DNA of 64,000 nucleotides, taken from contig CM031601.1 of the NCBI GenBank assembly GCA_018398815.1, positions 33,909,975 through 33,973,974 on the forward strand. Direction: 5' to 3'. Positions 32,045 through 44,124 of this stretch are shown one piece after another. The notes below the pieces were generated by a model. The model saw nothing but the letters and a program-made list of their open reading frames with translations. It made no database searches and had not been told where the DNA came from. Origin of the DNA: Conus ventricosus (taxonomy: Eukaryota > Mollusca > Gastropoda > Neogastropoda > Conidae). Within the stretch, counting starts at the first letter, position 1. Each line of letters opens with the position of its first letter. A program made the position numbers and the translations under genes.

Positions 32045-32665
32045 TTACAGTTGTTGGCTCAACAAACGCTGTGTTGGTTGTGCTGTGCAATCGTCAGTGA
32101 CAACAGTGCTGATGAAGGCAACGCTGTGTTCGTTGTGCTGTGCAATCGTCAGTGAAAACCATGCTGATGAAGGCAACGCTGTGTTCGTTGTGCTGTGCAA
32201 TCATCAGTGACAACAATGCTGATGACGGCAACGCTGTGTTCGTTGTGCTGTGCAATCATCAGTGAAAACAATGCTGATGAAGGCAACGCTGTGTTCGTTG
32301 TGCTGTGCAATTGTCAGTGACAACAGTGCTGATGAAGGCAACGCTGTGTTCGTTGTGCTGTGCAATTGTCAGTGACAACAGTGCTGATGAATGCAACGCT
32401 GTGTTGGTTGTGCTGTGCAATCGTCAGTGACAACAGTGCTGATGAATGCAACGCTGTGTTGGTTGTGCTGTGCAATCGTCAGTGACAACAGTGCTGATGA
32501 AGGCAACGCTGTGTTCGTTGTGCTGTGCAATCGTCAGTGACAACAATGCTGATGAAGGCAACGCTGTGTTCATTGTGCTGTGCAATCGTCAGTGACAACA
32601 ATGCTGATGAAGGCAACGCTGTGTTCATTGTGCTGTGCAATCGTCAGTGACAACAATGCTGATCA
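32045..32665. repeat. 55-60-bp minisatellite
   Basis: About 11 copies of a unit with CAATCGTCAGTGACAACAGT and GAAGGCAACGCTGTGTTCGT. Confidence 0.93.
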
Positions 32666-32744
32666 AGGCAAACCAGAGACCAGCTGTGTCACAGCCTGGT
32701 GAACAGAGCATGAGCAAGGATTTCTTTTCCAGCAAATTAAACAT

Positions 32745-32925
32745 GACAGTTTGCAAATGTCTTAACAAATCTTCCTTCAGGAAACAATATAGGAAGACAG
32801 TACATGACAGTCTGCAAATGTGATAACAAATCTTCCTTCAGGAAGCAATACAGGAAGACAGTACATGACAGTCTGCAAATGTGATAACAAATTTTCCTTC
32901 AGGAAACAATACAGGAAGACAATAC
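32745..32925. repeat. 61-bp repeat, three copies
   Basis: Unit with ACAAATCTTCCTTCAGGAA and AGGAAGACAGTACATGACAG. Confidence 0.9.
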
Positions 32926-32929
32926 TCAC

Positions 32930-33106
32930 AGATTTACTTTGCCCACTTCCACTACACACCGCTTCCCACCTTACCTTTGACCTTTGCCTCCTCCCCCCCC
33001 CCCCCCCCCCCCTTTTTGTGTCTAATATTACAATTTGGAATGGACAGTTATCTCTCAAGTGATGTTCACATTTATCTCTTTCTTCCCCTCACATCCCCTA
33101 ATCTCT

Positions 33107-33144
<38 letters not shown>

Positions 33145-33873
33145 CACACACACACACACACACAGATTTTTAAAAAAAAGTATACGCATACAGAGTGTCC
33201 TGTCATTGAAAAGTACAGTTTGAGTGGATTCATGATGCTTACTACAGATGACTGGTTAAAACTGCATGAAAGCTCCAAGTTGTTTATTTAAAGTTCAGCT
33301 CATGCTTTGTGTTTTTGTTCCCTCATATTAAGCAACCAGATGCAGGTGTCCCATGATGATTGAAAACATCTGAAGCTCTGCCCTTTTTAACATGACAGTG
33401 CACTAAGTCCATCTTGATGATATGCATTATTTTTTAACTCAAATTCGATTTTCCTCAAACTTACATTCCATCATTTTGGTTGCAATTTCTTTTGTGTTTG
33501 TGCATTATATGTACATTTTGATAGATGACTATTGACCAGAACTTTGTTTTCACTACTGTTAATTTGCACTGTTTGTTCTGTACTCGGGTATACCATTTGT
33601 TGACATATATATTATGTTCTTTTCGTTACAATATGTTGTTGGCTCTTACTGCTGAAATACAAAATATTTTTACTGAATGGTTATGTGTTTCACATTCCCA
33701 TGGTTTTCTTGTTTTCCTTTACAATATTGTGCTGCACTCTCACGCACACGCACATACTCTCTCTCTCTCTCTCTCTCTCTTTACATGTGTGCACACACGT
33801 GTACAAACATACTGACACATATGCGCGCGCGCGCCACACACACACACATACACACACATACTGACACACATAC

Positions 33874-33953
<80 letters not shown>

Positions 33954-33975
33954 CAGAGAGAGAGAGAGCTGAGTT
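32930..33975. other. Simple-repeat region
   Basis: Poly(C) of 20 at 32993-33012, (CT)n at 33103-33142, (CA)n at about 33145-33165 and long (CT)n/(CA)n runs at 33758-33952. No gene was recognised. Confidence 0.7.
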
Positions 33976-34211
33976 AACCTTTACCGGATGACAGATTTTA
34001 CTACACGGGAGCGATCTCGTGGGTGTACTACACCAGACTCGCCAATAAAGCCTTTTCCGAAATATGTACCACCCCTTGCTGTGGGTATCACATACCCACA
34101 CTGACCGCCCGCACGCAGTGCCGATTATTTCGGCCGCACAAGGGAGAGGCACTTTCTCTACCAGTTCCCGCCATAGGCTAGCAGACGTCAGTCACAGCAG
34201 CAGCAGCAGCA

Positions 34212-35095
34212 ATGGAGGTACAAGAGCTGACCGAGTCTTTTTCTGTTCTGGGGTAAGTAAAAACCTATGAAACATTCACTGGTTAAGATAAAGTGAAGAT
34301 GCATTCGTCAATGGAATTAGCAGTCACTTTTGTGTTTTGATGAACTTTTATGATCGTTATGAAAATGAGAAATCACAGCACCAGTTTCTTAGATGACTTC
34401 GCACTACACGCTGCTGAGGCTGAACGGTGAAGGTGAAATTCATATCACCCCACCCTAAATGATAATCCCGAGTTCAGTATCGTGTTGGTGTATGCTTTGT
34501 TTCACAGTGTGTGTGTGTGTGTGTTAGTGTGTGTGCATGCGTGTATTAGCATGTATGTGTGTGGCGAGATTATGGAGGGGGGAGGGGGGGTTGGTGTAGT
34601 GCACGAACATGAGTACGAGTGGTGTGTGTGTGTGCGGAAACTTCGATTTTACCTCTGAAATTTACTTTTTTTTTTGGCCTTTAACTTTGGATTATATTAC
34701 TTGTTTCTTAATTACTACCTTGAAGTTGTGAGGAACTTCCACTGCCTTCCGTTCTGATATTTGGGAATTGAATAGAGATCGAGAGCGAGTAGATTGATGA
34801 AAGAGTAAAAGAATTTGGAATTTTTAATACAAGTCTAATGAATAATATTACTGATTGGAACTGATTTCTTATGTTTCAGATATGTTATGCCCCTGGGGCT
34901 GAAGCACCTCCTCTTCCACGAGGCAGTAGTCGGAAGGAGGTGTACCGCAGCCTCTGGGGGAGCCTGAGAGTAAGCTGCTGCTATTTGTCTTTCTTCTTCT
35001 TTGTGGCTCAAACATACATGCAATTGCGCACAAGCTCATACATACACAAACATACATACATATGCACATGCACACACAGTGTAGGAGGGGAGAAA

Positions 35096-35136
<41 letters not shown>

Positions 35137-36179
35137 ATGTGATGAAAGAAAGAAGGTTGGTGTCACGAGAAAAATTCAAGACTCGATTTTAGTATGTACA
35201 CAGCTTTTTATTCATTGATAATGACACAGTCAACCAAGTCACAAAAATGAAAAGGCATCTGGATAAAACCATCTTGTAACCAACAAAATGTGTTCAGTTA
35301 GCAAATAAACCCAACCACCAGGATGTCAGGCACACACACACAGCCCCCCCCCCCCCCCCCCCCTCCCTCCCCAACACACACACACAGTCATCCATAAACA
35401 CTACAAACTGGCATGCAATATACTAAAAGTGATTTAAAAATGTACACTCACAGCTCTTAGATAAAGAAACTATTCTTGTGCACATTTCTCCAGTACAGAA
35501 ACATTATTACTGTCATATTCATTTAATTTTGTCCTTTTTTCAGTTTGTTGCAAAGCTGGACACCAAGGGGCACAAGACCCTGGTGTACCCCGAGGAAATC
35601 AGGGATGCAGTGAGGTGCCGCTTCCGCGACTCTGATGCCGGCAGCTATGACCGGCAATACCATGACCAGGTAATGCTGGAGATAAGCATGTTTGCCATGG
35701 TTCTTTGTCTGACACATCTGTAAAATCAAGGACACATCTGTACAATCAAGGATATGAGATTTTAATTTAAGACCCAAGGCATGGCAATAGCTCATTTCAA
35801 ACAGAAACGCAGCAAAACAGACAATGTCTTGATAATGCAACTACTGTGAACTCTGTCATGAAAACACAGAAGCCTAGACACATATTTATGGGGAAACTTG
35901 TAAGCATGATGTGTTCTGCATACACCCTGTCGCTCCACATGACGGTCAGTACAGAATACCAGTAATGTGTTTCAGGGATACCATGTCACCAATGGAGGAC
36001 CTGGCAAGGCCACCTGGAAGCCCCCTCCAGCCAACTGCCAGCTTATTTCCCCCCCCCCCCCCCCACCCGCCCCCTACTCCCCTCTAGCCCCCCCGCCCCC
36101 CTCCCTATCCTTCCCCTTTCTCTTTCCCCCGACATGGGGGAATAGCTATGCACCAAAACGGGTCGAACAGAAAAAATAA
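34212..36179 (+). CDS. Small four-exon gene of unknown function
   Basis: Exons are 34212-34252 (ATG; MEVQELTESFSVLG), 34880-34969 (APPLPRGSSRKEVYRSLWGS), 35544-35669 (FVAKLDTKGHKTLVYPEEIR, then DAVRCRFRDSDAGSYDRQYH) and 35976-36179 (GYHVTNGGPGKATWKPPPAN). All have good GT-AG sites. Exons 2-4 join in one frame. Exon 1 ends in phase 2 at a GGGG donor, one base short of joining exon 2 in frame. The last exon runs into poly(C) and a proline-rich tail before TAA, then AATAAATAAATAAA. I do not recognise the family. Codon-like GC-rich exons against AT-rich introns suggest a real gene. It lies inside the candidate TTAA element. Confidence 0.6.
34504..34645. repeat. (GT)n clusters in intron 1 of the unknown gene
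   Basis: GT runs at about 34508-34560 and 34620-34635. Confidence 0.85.
35098..35133. repeat. (GA)n microsatellite
   Basis: A run of GA dinucleotides in intron 2 of the unknown gene. Confidence 0.9.
35344..35363. repeat. Poly(C), 20 bp
   Basis: An uninterrupted C run beside CA-rich sequence. Confidence 0.95.
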
Positions 36180-36496
36180 ATAAATAAAAGGCGAAAAAAT
36201 GAGAGAATAAAGCCAGCACACGTACAACGCACGTGCACATGCTCGAAATGAAGCCCCACCCCCAACCCCCATCCCCACTCCCTCGCCCCCTTTCCCCATT
36301 TCATACACCCATCAGCCAGCGCGAGCGCAGAGAGAGAGAGAGGGGGGGGAAGGGGAGAGAGACAGTAGAAACTTATTAACATTGGTGGATATCAATCAGT
36401 ATCCAAAAGTTTATACACAAATGAATGTTGCAAGTGCACTTACATTTTGTGGAAGTTAATGTTTCTCTTACTTTCCCCACTATCTTCCAAATTCTC

Positions 36497-36497
<1 letters not shown>

Positions 36498-36539
<42 letters not shown>
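36498..36539. repeat. Poly(C), 42 bp
   Basis: The longest C homopolymer in the window. True length is uncertain in any sequencing technology. Confidence 0.95.
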
Positions 36540-36541
<2 letters not shown>

Positions 36542-36779
36542 TGTACACAGTCCTGATTTGGCCTTCATGTCCGCTGACCCTCCCCGTAAATACATATGCA
36601 CACACAGAGAGAAAAATTCTGGGCCTGGATCATAATAATTTGTTTGTGCTTTGTGAAATAGTTCCTGAACTTTGTTGCTGTGAATTGTGTAGTCTGTTAA
36701 CCGTTTTGTCAATGCAATAAATAATTGGAGCCTGAGCCGGAGTGTGGATCTGAGTCGTGTGCGTATGTACACCTATCAT

Positions 36780-37388
36780 AACACACACACACACACAGCA
36801 TGAACAACACATGCGCGCATGCACACAGACACACATATACAGACATGCACGACACACACTTGTACACATGCATACATACACATGCACAATACACACATCC
36901 ACATACGCACAAAACACACATTTACACACACCACTCCTACACAGCATATTACAATATCAGAACTTACATGGGTCACTCCCAGCTCCGCTTCCTTGGGCAG
37001 CCACAAGGGCTTCAAACGGAGCCCAATGTTTTGAGTATGTTATTGTATGTTATTGTTGTTAAGATTTCATTTTTGAAGGGAAATGGTAGGGAGGTTCAGA
37101 GATAGGAAGACGGAGGGTTTTTTTCGTCTAATATCACAGCATTGTGAAAAGACGTTAAAGAGAAGAACGAACACATACACACACACACACATGCAGAGCC
37201 GTTCACTAACACGCACCACATACACAAACACACACCGACACACAGACACGTATGTACGCATGCACGCACACGCACAATACAGCCACAAACACACACACAC
37301 ACACACATACACAACACACACACACACACACACACACACAACCATTCACATTCGCACTCGCAAAGTGCATCTTTTTTACTGTCTATCG

Positions 37389-37447
<59 letters not shown>

Positions 37448-37459
37448 GCACGCATGTAC

Positions 37460-37494
<35 letters not shown>

Positions 37495-37515
37495 CACACA
37501 CACACGTATTTAGCA
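36780..37515. repeat. (CA)n/(CT)n simple-repeat cluster
   Basis: Several CA runs and one (CT)n at 37405-37444. Open frames here are low-complexity. Confidence 0.9.
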
Positions 37516-37524
37516 CGCACGCAC

Positions 37525-37655
37525 GCACGCCCGGTAAGTCAGTGGCAGAACTGTTCTCTTTAATAAGTCTGGGTTACCCACACCCACGACGCCCGGCGAG
37601 TCAGTGGTAGAACTGTACTCTTTAATAAGTCTGGGTTACCCACACCCACAAGATC
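37525..37655. repeat. 61-bp tandem duplication
   Basis: Two copies of GCCCGG..AGTCAGTGG followed by AATAAGTCTGGGTTACCCAC, near the right end of the candidate TTAA element. Confidence 0.85.
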
Positions 37656-37859
37656 GGGCCCCACAGTTTCAAATGACCACACCAATTACGTCATTGTTTA
37701 TTAACACATTCTCATGAAAATGACGTTGCATTAAGCTTTTCATGTTTTCTGAGGAACTTCTAAAATTTGACAGCAATTGGTGCAGCGGTTTCGAAGATAT
37801 GTAATGTTACTGAGCGTCTGGGTATGGGATACCCACACTCAACGGTAAAGGTTAATTAA

Positions 37860-38520
37860 AATGTTGGTCAAGTCAAATTCGGTTGTTGGTTGGCCGACGA
37901 TAGGCGTTGGTGTATTTGGCTTCTTTTCCCAAACCAAAAGGCTGTTTCAGGGCCACCAGGTGGCCTTCTGTGCTCGGATGACAATAGTCCTGCGCCGCAT
38001 GAAGCCACCTCTAGGAGGGAACAGGACGAAAGTTCGCTGGAGCGCTAACACAAGTCCCTAGAATTCAGCATGCCATGCAGGCTAGGGCCGAGAGGGCATT
38101 TTTAAGCCCCATCCCATAAGGAGTGCCCCCATGTCTGCATGGCTCAGAACACGGTGTCCCGAGCCACAGTAATCATAGTCAGGCAGCGCTCCATTGCCGA
38201 TCGCCCCACATCTCCAGGAGCCGTCCCCCAGCGACACAGGCTAGACCTTGCTATCACCCATATGGCTGGAAGGATCACTGCGCCGCCTAACACTGACCTC
38301 TCACATCATGTCCTTCAAAGGAGATCTGTCACCTCTCCATTGCATCCGCTGCTATTCACCCTCGCAGCATACTTTCGCTTGCTCTGTCGAGAGAAATGAC
38401 GACTCAAGGCTCTGAGACCGCCTCTTTTCTTTTTCCTTTTGTCGTCCTTGACCCCTCACATTCACACATGGTCATTCAAGCTCCCGTACACACTGCCACA
38501 CTGTGTGTCATGATCAGGAC
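37860..38520. other. Unassigned sequence
   Basis: GC-balanced sequence with short open frames (for example 38139-38399, +) that show no recognised motif. Confidence 0.35.
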
Positions 38521-38720
38521 AGTGGGTAAATGTGTGTCTTGGTCAGCCTTGATGACGAAGGGTGATCGGGACAGTGGGTAAATGTGTAGTCTCGGCTGAC
38601 CTTGATGACAAAGGATGATAGGAAAAATAGAAATGTGTAGTCTTGGTTTTAACCTTGATGACGAAGGGTTATCACGGCAGTGGGTGTGTAGTCTTGGTTG
38701 ACCTTGATGACAAATGGAAA
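38520..38720. repeat. Approx. 55-bp minisatellite, four imperfect copies
   Basis: Unit with CAGTGGGTAAATGTGTAGTC and GACCTTGATGACAAAGG. Confidence 0.8.
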
Positions 38721-39112
38721 TTTTAAATGAAGTGGGAACAGTCCACAGTAATGTACAGGTCAGAGTTCGGGATACCAAAAAGGTCATGTAGTAGTTTGAA
38801 TAGATGAAAATCGATGGTGCTCTGTGGGGAAAAAAATGTGATAAAGACGATTTATCCTGAAATATTTGGAGTCATTTTAATTAGTTCAGTGCAATGCGTC
38901 ACCAAGGATAGCAAATTAGCATGGCTTATGGACTTCTTGTGTTTCTATGCCATTGGAAGAGTACAAGGATTTGGGAGCGAAAGGTCTAGAAGACGACAGC
39001 AAAATAAAGGCTGGCAGGGATAGTTCTGTCTCAGTCCCATTGCAAACTTTCTTATGGTTTCCTTTCATATTTTGTAAAAGGCGGGATCATCTTTGCTAGG
39101 ACCATAAACATT
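38720..39112. other. Unassigned sequence up to the Tigger element
   Basis: No gene or repeat was recognised. Confidence 0.4.
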
Positions 39113-39477
39113 TACCGTCGAATCCGCTTATAAGAACCTCGTAGGACATGCATTACTGTGTTCTTATAAGCGAGGTCCCTTGTAAGCGAGAAATCGGTTA
39201 TAAGTCATATATGGAAGTGGTTGTTCTTATAACCGAAAAAAGAAGAAAATAGCAAGGAGAAGATAGCAGGTCAATGATAATCTCTTATTTCTCTCCCCTC
39301 TCTTTTTTCCTCTTCAGCCCTTTCTCTAGCTAGACACACATTATTATAAAACTTATTTGCAGAATATTGGTATATTTAATAATAATTTTGGCCAAAGACA
39401 AAATATCTGTTTATGATTATATCCCCTATCAGAAATGATATAGTCAGAGTTGTATTTCTTGAGAGAGAGAGAGAAAG

Positions 39478-39516
<39 letters not shown>

Positions 39517-40194
39517 CTTCCAAACTGTCTTTTGGACTTTGAGACAAACATGAAAGTAATACGCAAATTAAACAGATGTGTATGATTTTCAAGCGAGAAA
39601 GCTTTCGAGAGGCAGGGAGCAGGGAAGCGGTGGAGTATAGGAAAGAAAAGTCGGTGTGTACTTCCGTTTATCTACCAAAAAATTTAGTTAACGTGCAGTC
39701 AAACCTGTTTATCTACACAAAACTTAAATAACGTGCGGTCAAATTGTGACAAATGACTAAACAAATATTTCAAATTGGCTTTTTATTAGCACTATCAATC
39801 ATATGGAAACACAAATATTTTACATTTGCGCTGATAGTTCCATAAAAGACCGTCAGCCAAAACAAAACATCCGAAAAAAAATGCTTTTCGTGCAAAATTT
39901 TCATGCAAAAAAGTAAAAAAAACTGAGACGAACACGTTCTTTTGCTAAAGAAAAATTAATAATGGTTTCTCGGCTGTTTCTATTCACTCAGATTCAGCAG
40001 GAAACAACCCTCCCCTCGCCCCCCCCCCTCCTCCTCCCATCCACCCCCCCCCCCCCCCTGTCCCCCAATATAACATAAAAGATTAAGAGATAATAAAGTT
40101 GGTATGTATAGATAATAAAGAAGCGAATATACAAACTAACAAACACCACACATGCACCCAAATCACAACATTAACACATACCGAAACAATGTGG

Positions 40195-40244
<50 letters not shown>

Positions 40245-40622
40245 ACACACACACTGGACAGTACAAGTCGAACTGTTACTATGCAAACATGGTTTAGGCT
40301 ATGTCAGGGCAATGCAGAACCTGGATAATAACATGAACGTATTTAATAGTAAAAAGCCGTCATACAGAAATATGTTGCCAACATGCATGATTCCAGGTGC
40401 AAGCGAGCTGTTGCCACCCATGTACTAAATCATAACCAAATATTCTTATTAATCAATCCTAAATCTTGGAAGCTTTTGAAAGTGAATTGACATGAAAAAA
40501 AGCAAACACATGGGCTCATGCTAGAGCACCATGCTTCCCATCTAATACCAATCTCGAGTGGTTTACTTTACTGTTGGAGTTCAGATGCAGAATGCCATGA
40601 ACAGCACTTCACTGTACACAAA

Positions 40623-41146
40623 CTACCCGTTCAAAATGACCGCAAAGGTTTCGCAAATACTACACCTGTCCTGGCTGATCTCAACTCCAGGAATTGAGAA
40701 CAGTGGCATGTGCGTATCCATGTCTAGTGGTGGCACTCACAGCTGTATACACGACAATGGTAGTTTGAAGCAATGTTGCTGCTGCATAGATTTCTGCGTC
40801 TGAACCCAGGTGTTCATTTCCAGATTGTTCCTTGCGACATACTCCCCAACATCCTCCCAACGTAACAAGCAAACTTTGTGTGATTTTCTGACATGAAATC
40901 CACAATTAAAGCTCTGACTTGCTCGTGATGATTTGCGTTCCACAAATTTCTAAAACTGATGGCCCTATATAAACAGTTTCCATCTCCAACAATGGTGTTC
41001 ACTTCCAGTGGCTTTCCCAGATCTAACTTACTTTGTATCTCTGGCAAATCAAATGGTTTTGGCAAGCCGAATCTTTGGGCTTGCTGTTCGCGCCAGGAAG
41101 AGCTCGTAGGTTTGAAGCTTTGTCGTGGTCCTGGTTCGAATCCCAA
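40623..41146 (-). pseudogene. OTU-family cysteine protease remnant
   Basis: The minus strand has VGDGNCLYRAISF, the OTU catalytic Asp-Gly-Asn-Cys block. After one-base shifts come GSDAEIYAAATLLQTTIVVY and RNLCGHFER, which fits the catalytic His block. The order and spacing are right for a complete OTU fold of about 170 residues. OTU enzymes remove ubiquitin-like modifiers. It lies 3' of the pogo transposase on the same strand, inside the same inverted ends. It may be a cargo or accessory domain, or a nested older insertion. Confidence 0.75.
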
Positions 41147-41237
41147 AATACGTACTTTCCCATGTCTTTCTCCCCATCTTTGCTAATTTCATGCACGATC
41201 TATGCATCCGTCTGTCATCTGCTGGTGCTCTGCTCTC

Positions 41238-41610
41238 TTCCCTCTCATGTGACATCCCTCCTCCTCTAGCTCTGTCATGTGACATCCCCTCTCCTCTAGC
41301 TCTGTCATGTGACATCCCCTCTCCTCTAGCTCTATCATGTGACATCCCCGCTCCTCTAGCTCTGTCATGTGACATCCCCTCCCCTCTGTCATGTGACATC
41401 CCCTCTCCTCTGTCATGTGCACATCCCCTCTCCTCTGTCATGTGACATCCCCTCCCCTCTGTCATTGACATCCTCTCTCCTCTAGCTCTGTCATGTGACT
41501 TCCCCTCTCCTCTGTCATGTGACATCCCCTCTCCTCTGTCATGTGACATCCCCTCCCCTCTGTCATGTGACATCCCCTCCCCTCTGTCATGTGACATCCC
41601 CCTCTCTTCT
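41238..41610. repeat. 21/30-bp minisatellite
   Basis: About 15 copies of CTGTCATGTGACATCCCCTC with or without CTCTAGCT. It separates the OTU remnant from the transposase end. Confidence 0.93.
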
Positions 41611-41667
41611 GTCACCTGACTCCCCTGTCTACCTGTGTCTGCTTTTCCCGGAGCCCCAGTCCCAGTC

Positions 41668-43774
41668 CTAAAAGTCGGTAAGTGTGTCTGAGTTTAGCTT
41701 TTGCCATGTGCTTTTCAGCAAAGCAGTGAACACATGAAACGACTCTAGGACATCATCAGCACAACCAGATTGCAAACAGTACGTGTTGATTTTCTCAAAC
41801 AGTCTGATACAGCCTTGCTTGAAATCCGTGGTATCTCTTCTCCCGCAGTCACCTCATCCATCTGATGCATCTTCAGTGACTGTTTCTGGGGCTGTTGATG
41901 TCGAAGGTGCTGGTACAATCGGAGGACTTGTTGGCCCTGATGTTATAACATCATCATCGACGCTGAAGTAGTCGGAAGGGGAAATGTTGAATTCCTCGAA
42001 CAGACGTACAAGAGAGGCTCCTGCTTCTCAGTAGGGCATATCCGTGGGGTCAGTTTTCTATATGAGCTGCTGTGGCCTGCGTCTATGCCTCCAGACGTGC
42101 AAAAGCTGCACTCCGGAAGCTGTTGCGATTGTTAAAGAGACACTTGTCCCAGGACTGTTTCAGGGCGGAGGCTGCTCCCAAGCAGACTAAAACTGGAAGT
42201 CCTCTGCTTTTCCTCCAGCGTCGGTGTGTGCTAGCAGCTTGGAGACCATCGCCATTCTGTAGTGTACTTCAGGTTGCGAATGATGCCGACATCACACGGC
42301 TGGATTTTTGATGTGGCATTGACAGGTAGAAAGAGTACCTTTGTTGCTCTGAGTTGTGGATTTTGTGCATGAACAATTGTCCAGCACCAAGAGACTTGTC
42401 GATTTCGTTGTTGCATTTCTCTGTCAAATGAGAGTAACCATTGTTGGAAAATCTCACTTGTCATCCAAGCTTTGACATTTGCTTGTAGTCAACAGGCACC
42501 TTTACTCCACGGAAGCATCTTGGCTTCATGAACTTGCCGATAGCTAGAAGTGGTCGTTTTTCAGTACCATCCGCGTTGCAGCAAAGCATCACTGTAATTC
42601 TTTCCTTCGATTTTTATCCCACCATGGCACTTTTCTCTTTGAGGCAAAACGTTTTGTCGGGGAGAAGCCATCCAGAAAAGCGCGGTTTCATCGAGGTTGA
42701 AAACGTCTTTTGCTTCATAGTCTTGCAATGTTGGTTTCAAGACATCCTCCACCCATGTATCAGTGACTTCTTCGTTGACAGCTGCCCGTTTCTCCACTCA
42801 TAGATTTGAAGACGATGACATGCCTCTTTTTCCACCGATGCAGCCATCCATCGCTACACTTCCACTCCCCCAGTCCCATAGACAGTGCCAGCTCGTCTGC
42901 TTTGCATTTTAAGATAGGCCCACTGATAGGGACATTTCTGACCTGCACACACATGTAGGCCTACATAAACACCGATCAGTCTATTTTGGTTAAACATACG
43001 AGGATGCATGCGCATAGATACACGCTAAGAGTTTGTGATAAGCGGGCTCAACTGAAAGTAGGCCAATGAATGGCAACACGCACACGCATGCACGGCGCGC
43101 GCGCACACACACATGCAAACACACACGCACACACACACACACACACACTCACACACACACTCACACACACACACACACACACACGACCAATTGAATTTTA
43201 TTACACAGGTATAAACATGTACACGGTATGCAAATTCTCTTTCTTTGAAAAACCATAGAGTAGTCCTACCTTTCCTACAACTCTGCTATTGGGAATCATC
43301 CTTTTCCCCACCTCCCACGTCTTCATCACCACCCACTGATAGGGCCTATGTCGTAAAAATGACAACAGCGGCAACAACGCATTCTCTCCTTTTTTTTGCC
43401 GCAGAAACACTGCTGATAAATTATGGAACAGAACAAAGAGGGTTTTTTTCATGTCGGGGGGAAAAACGTTCTTGTATGAGAGAGAGAGAGAGAGTAGAGA
43501 GAGATCACCTTTTTCAGTAAACCATTCCAAGAGTGCTTTGTCGACTGTGTCGTTGCTGGATCTCCTGTCACGTCTTCTTGATATATCATGCTTCCCACTC
43601 CCAAACTGGTGCAGGTATTTGGCCTTTTCTCTGAGAAATATTCAACAATGTGGTCCTTGGCACTTTGAACTCCTCAGCAATAGCATTTCTGTTCTTGTTT
43701 GGGTTACTTTCAACCGCCTTAATTATATCAATTTTCTGCTTTAGCGAGAGAGCTTTTCTCTTCCTTTCTGCCAT
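41668..43774 (-). pseudogene. Pogo/Tigger transposase, frameshifted
   Basis: It starts MAERKRKALSLKQKIDIIKA (CENP-B-type N-terminal HTH with ..KNRNAIAEEFKVPRTTL). The second DNA-binding domain follows (VPISGPILKCKADELA, CSDGWLHRWKKRH), then the DDE nuclease: FNLDETALFW (first Asp), and SKIQPCDVGIIRNLK, which matches the conserved block before the last catalytic Asp. The C-terminus ends STWQKLNSDTLTDF and stop. It would cut and paste at TA. Several frame changes (near 43590, 42950, 42560, 42460 and 42230) make it inactive as written. Confidence 0.86.
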
Positions 43775-44124
43775 GTTTCTTGCAAGTGATGTACACAAAC
43801 CGGAAACGAAACCGTTCCCTTTCCCCAAAAGAAAGCCCACTTCCTGGAAACGATAACTTCCACTTTCGATTTCTAGACCTGCTTATAAGAACCTGAGTTA
43901 GGCCTAGTTACCTTTAGGCGAGCAAAAGTTTTTATATCCGAGGGAAGGTCGTGTGGAGAGCAAGCAAGTGTGGTTCCTATAGGCGAAGGTTCTTATAACA
44001 GAGGTTTTGATATGCAAGTTTTTATAAGTAATCACAAAGAACAACTTTGGCAGGGACATTTTTGCGGGGTCCTTGTAAGAGAAGTCCTACTAAGCGACGT
44101 CCTGTTAAGCGGATTCGACTGTAC

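Larger units (their letters stand above)
33976..37857. mobile_element. Candidate TTAA-flanked DNA transposon
   Basis: Inverted ends TTAACCTTTACCG (33976) and CGGTAAAGGTTAA (about 37845-37857) lie at TTAA sites, as in piggyBac- or Kolobok-type elements. Both ends have a subterminal palindrome (GTGGGTATCACATACCCACA near 34080; GGGTATGGGATACCCACAC near 37820). No DDE transposase is visible inside; there is only a small spliced gene plus simple repeats. It could be non-autonomous, or the match could be fortuitous. Confidence 0.55.
39115..44121 (-). mobile_element. Tigger/pogo-type DNA transposon (5.0 kb)
   Basis: Inverted ends are CCGTCGAATCCGCTTA (39115) and TAAGCGGATTCGACTG (ending 44121), one mismatch apart, flanked by TA on both sides, as expected for the Tc1/mariner superfamily. 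Next to the ends are repeated TTCTTATAAG(C)GAGG-like motifs, probably subterminal transposase sites (39137, 39162, 39195, 43881, 43989). The minus strand carries a pogo-type transposase (41668-43774) and an OTU protease remnant (40623-41146). The right end abuts Penelope-like sequence, so it may have inserted there. Confidence 0.88.
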
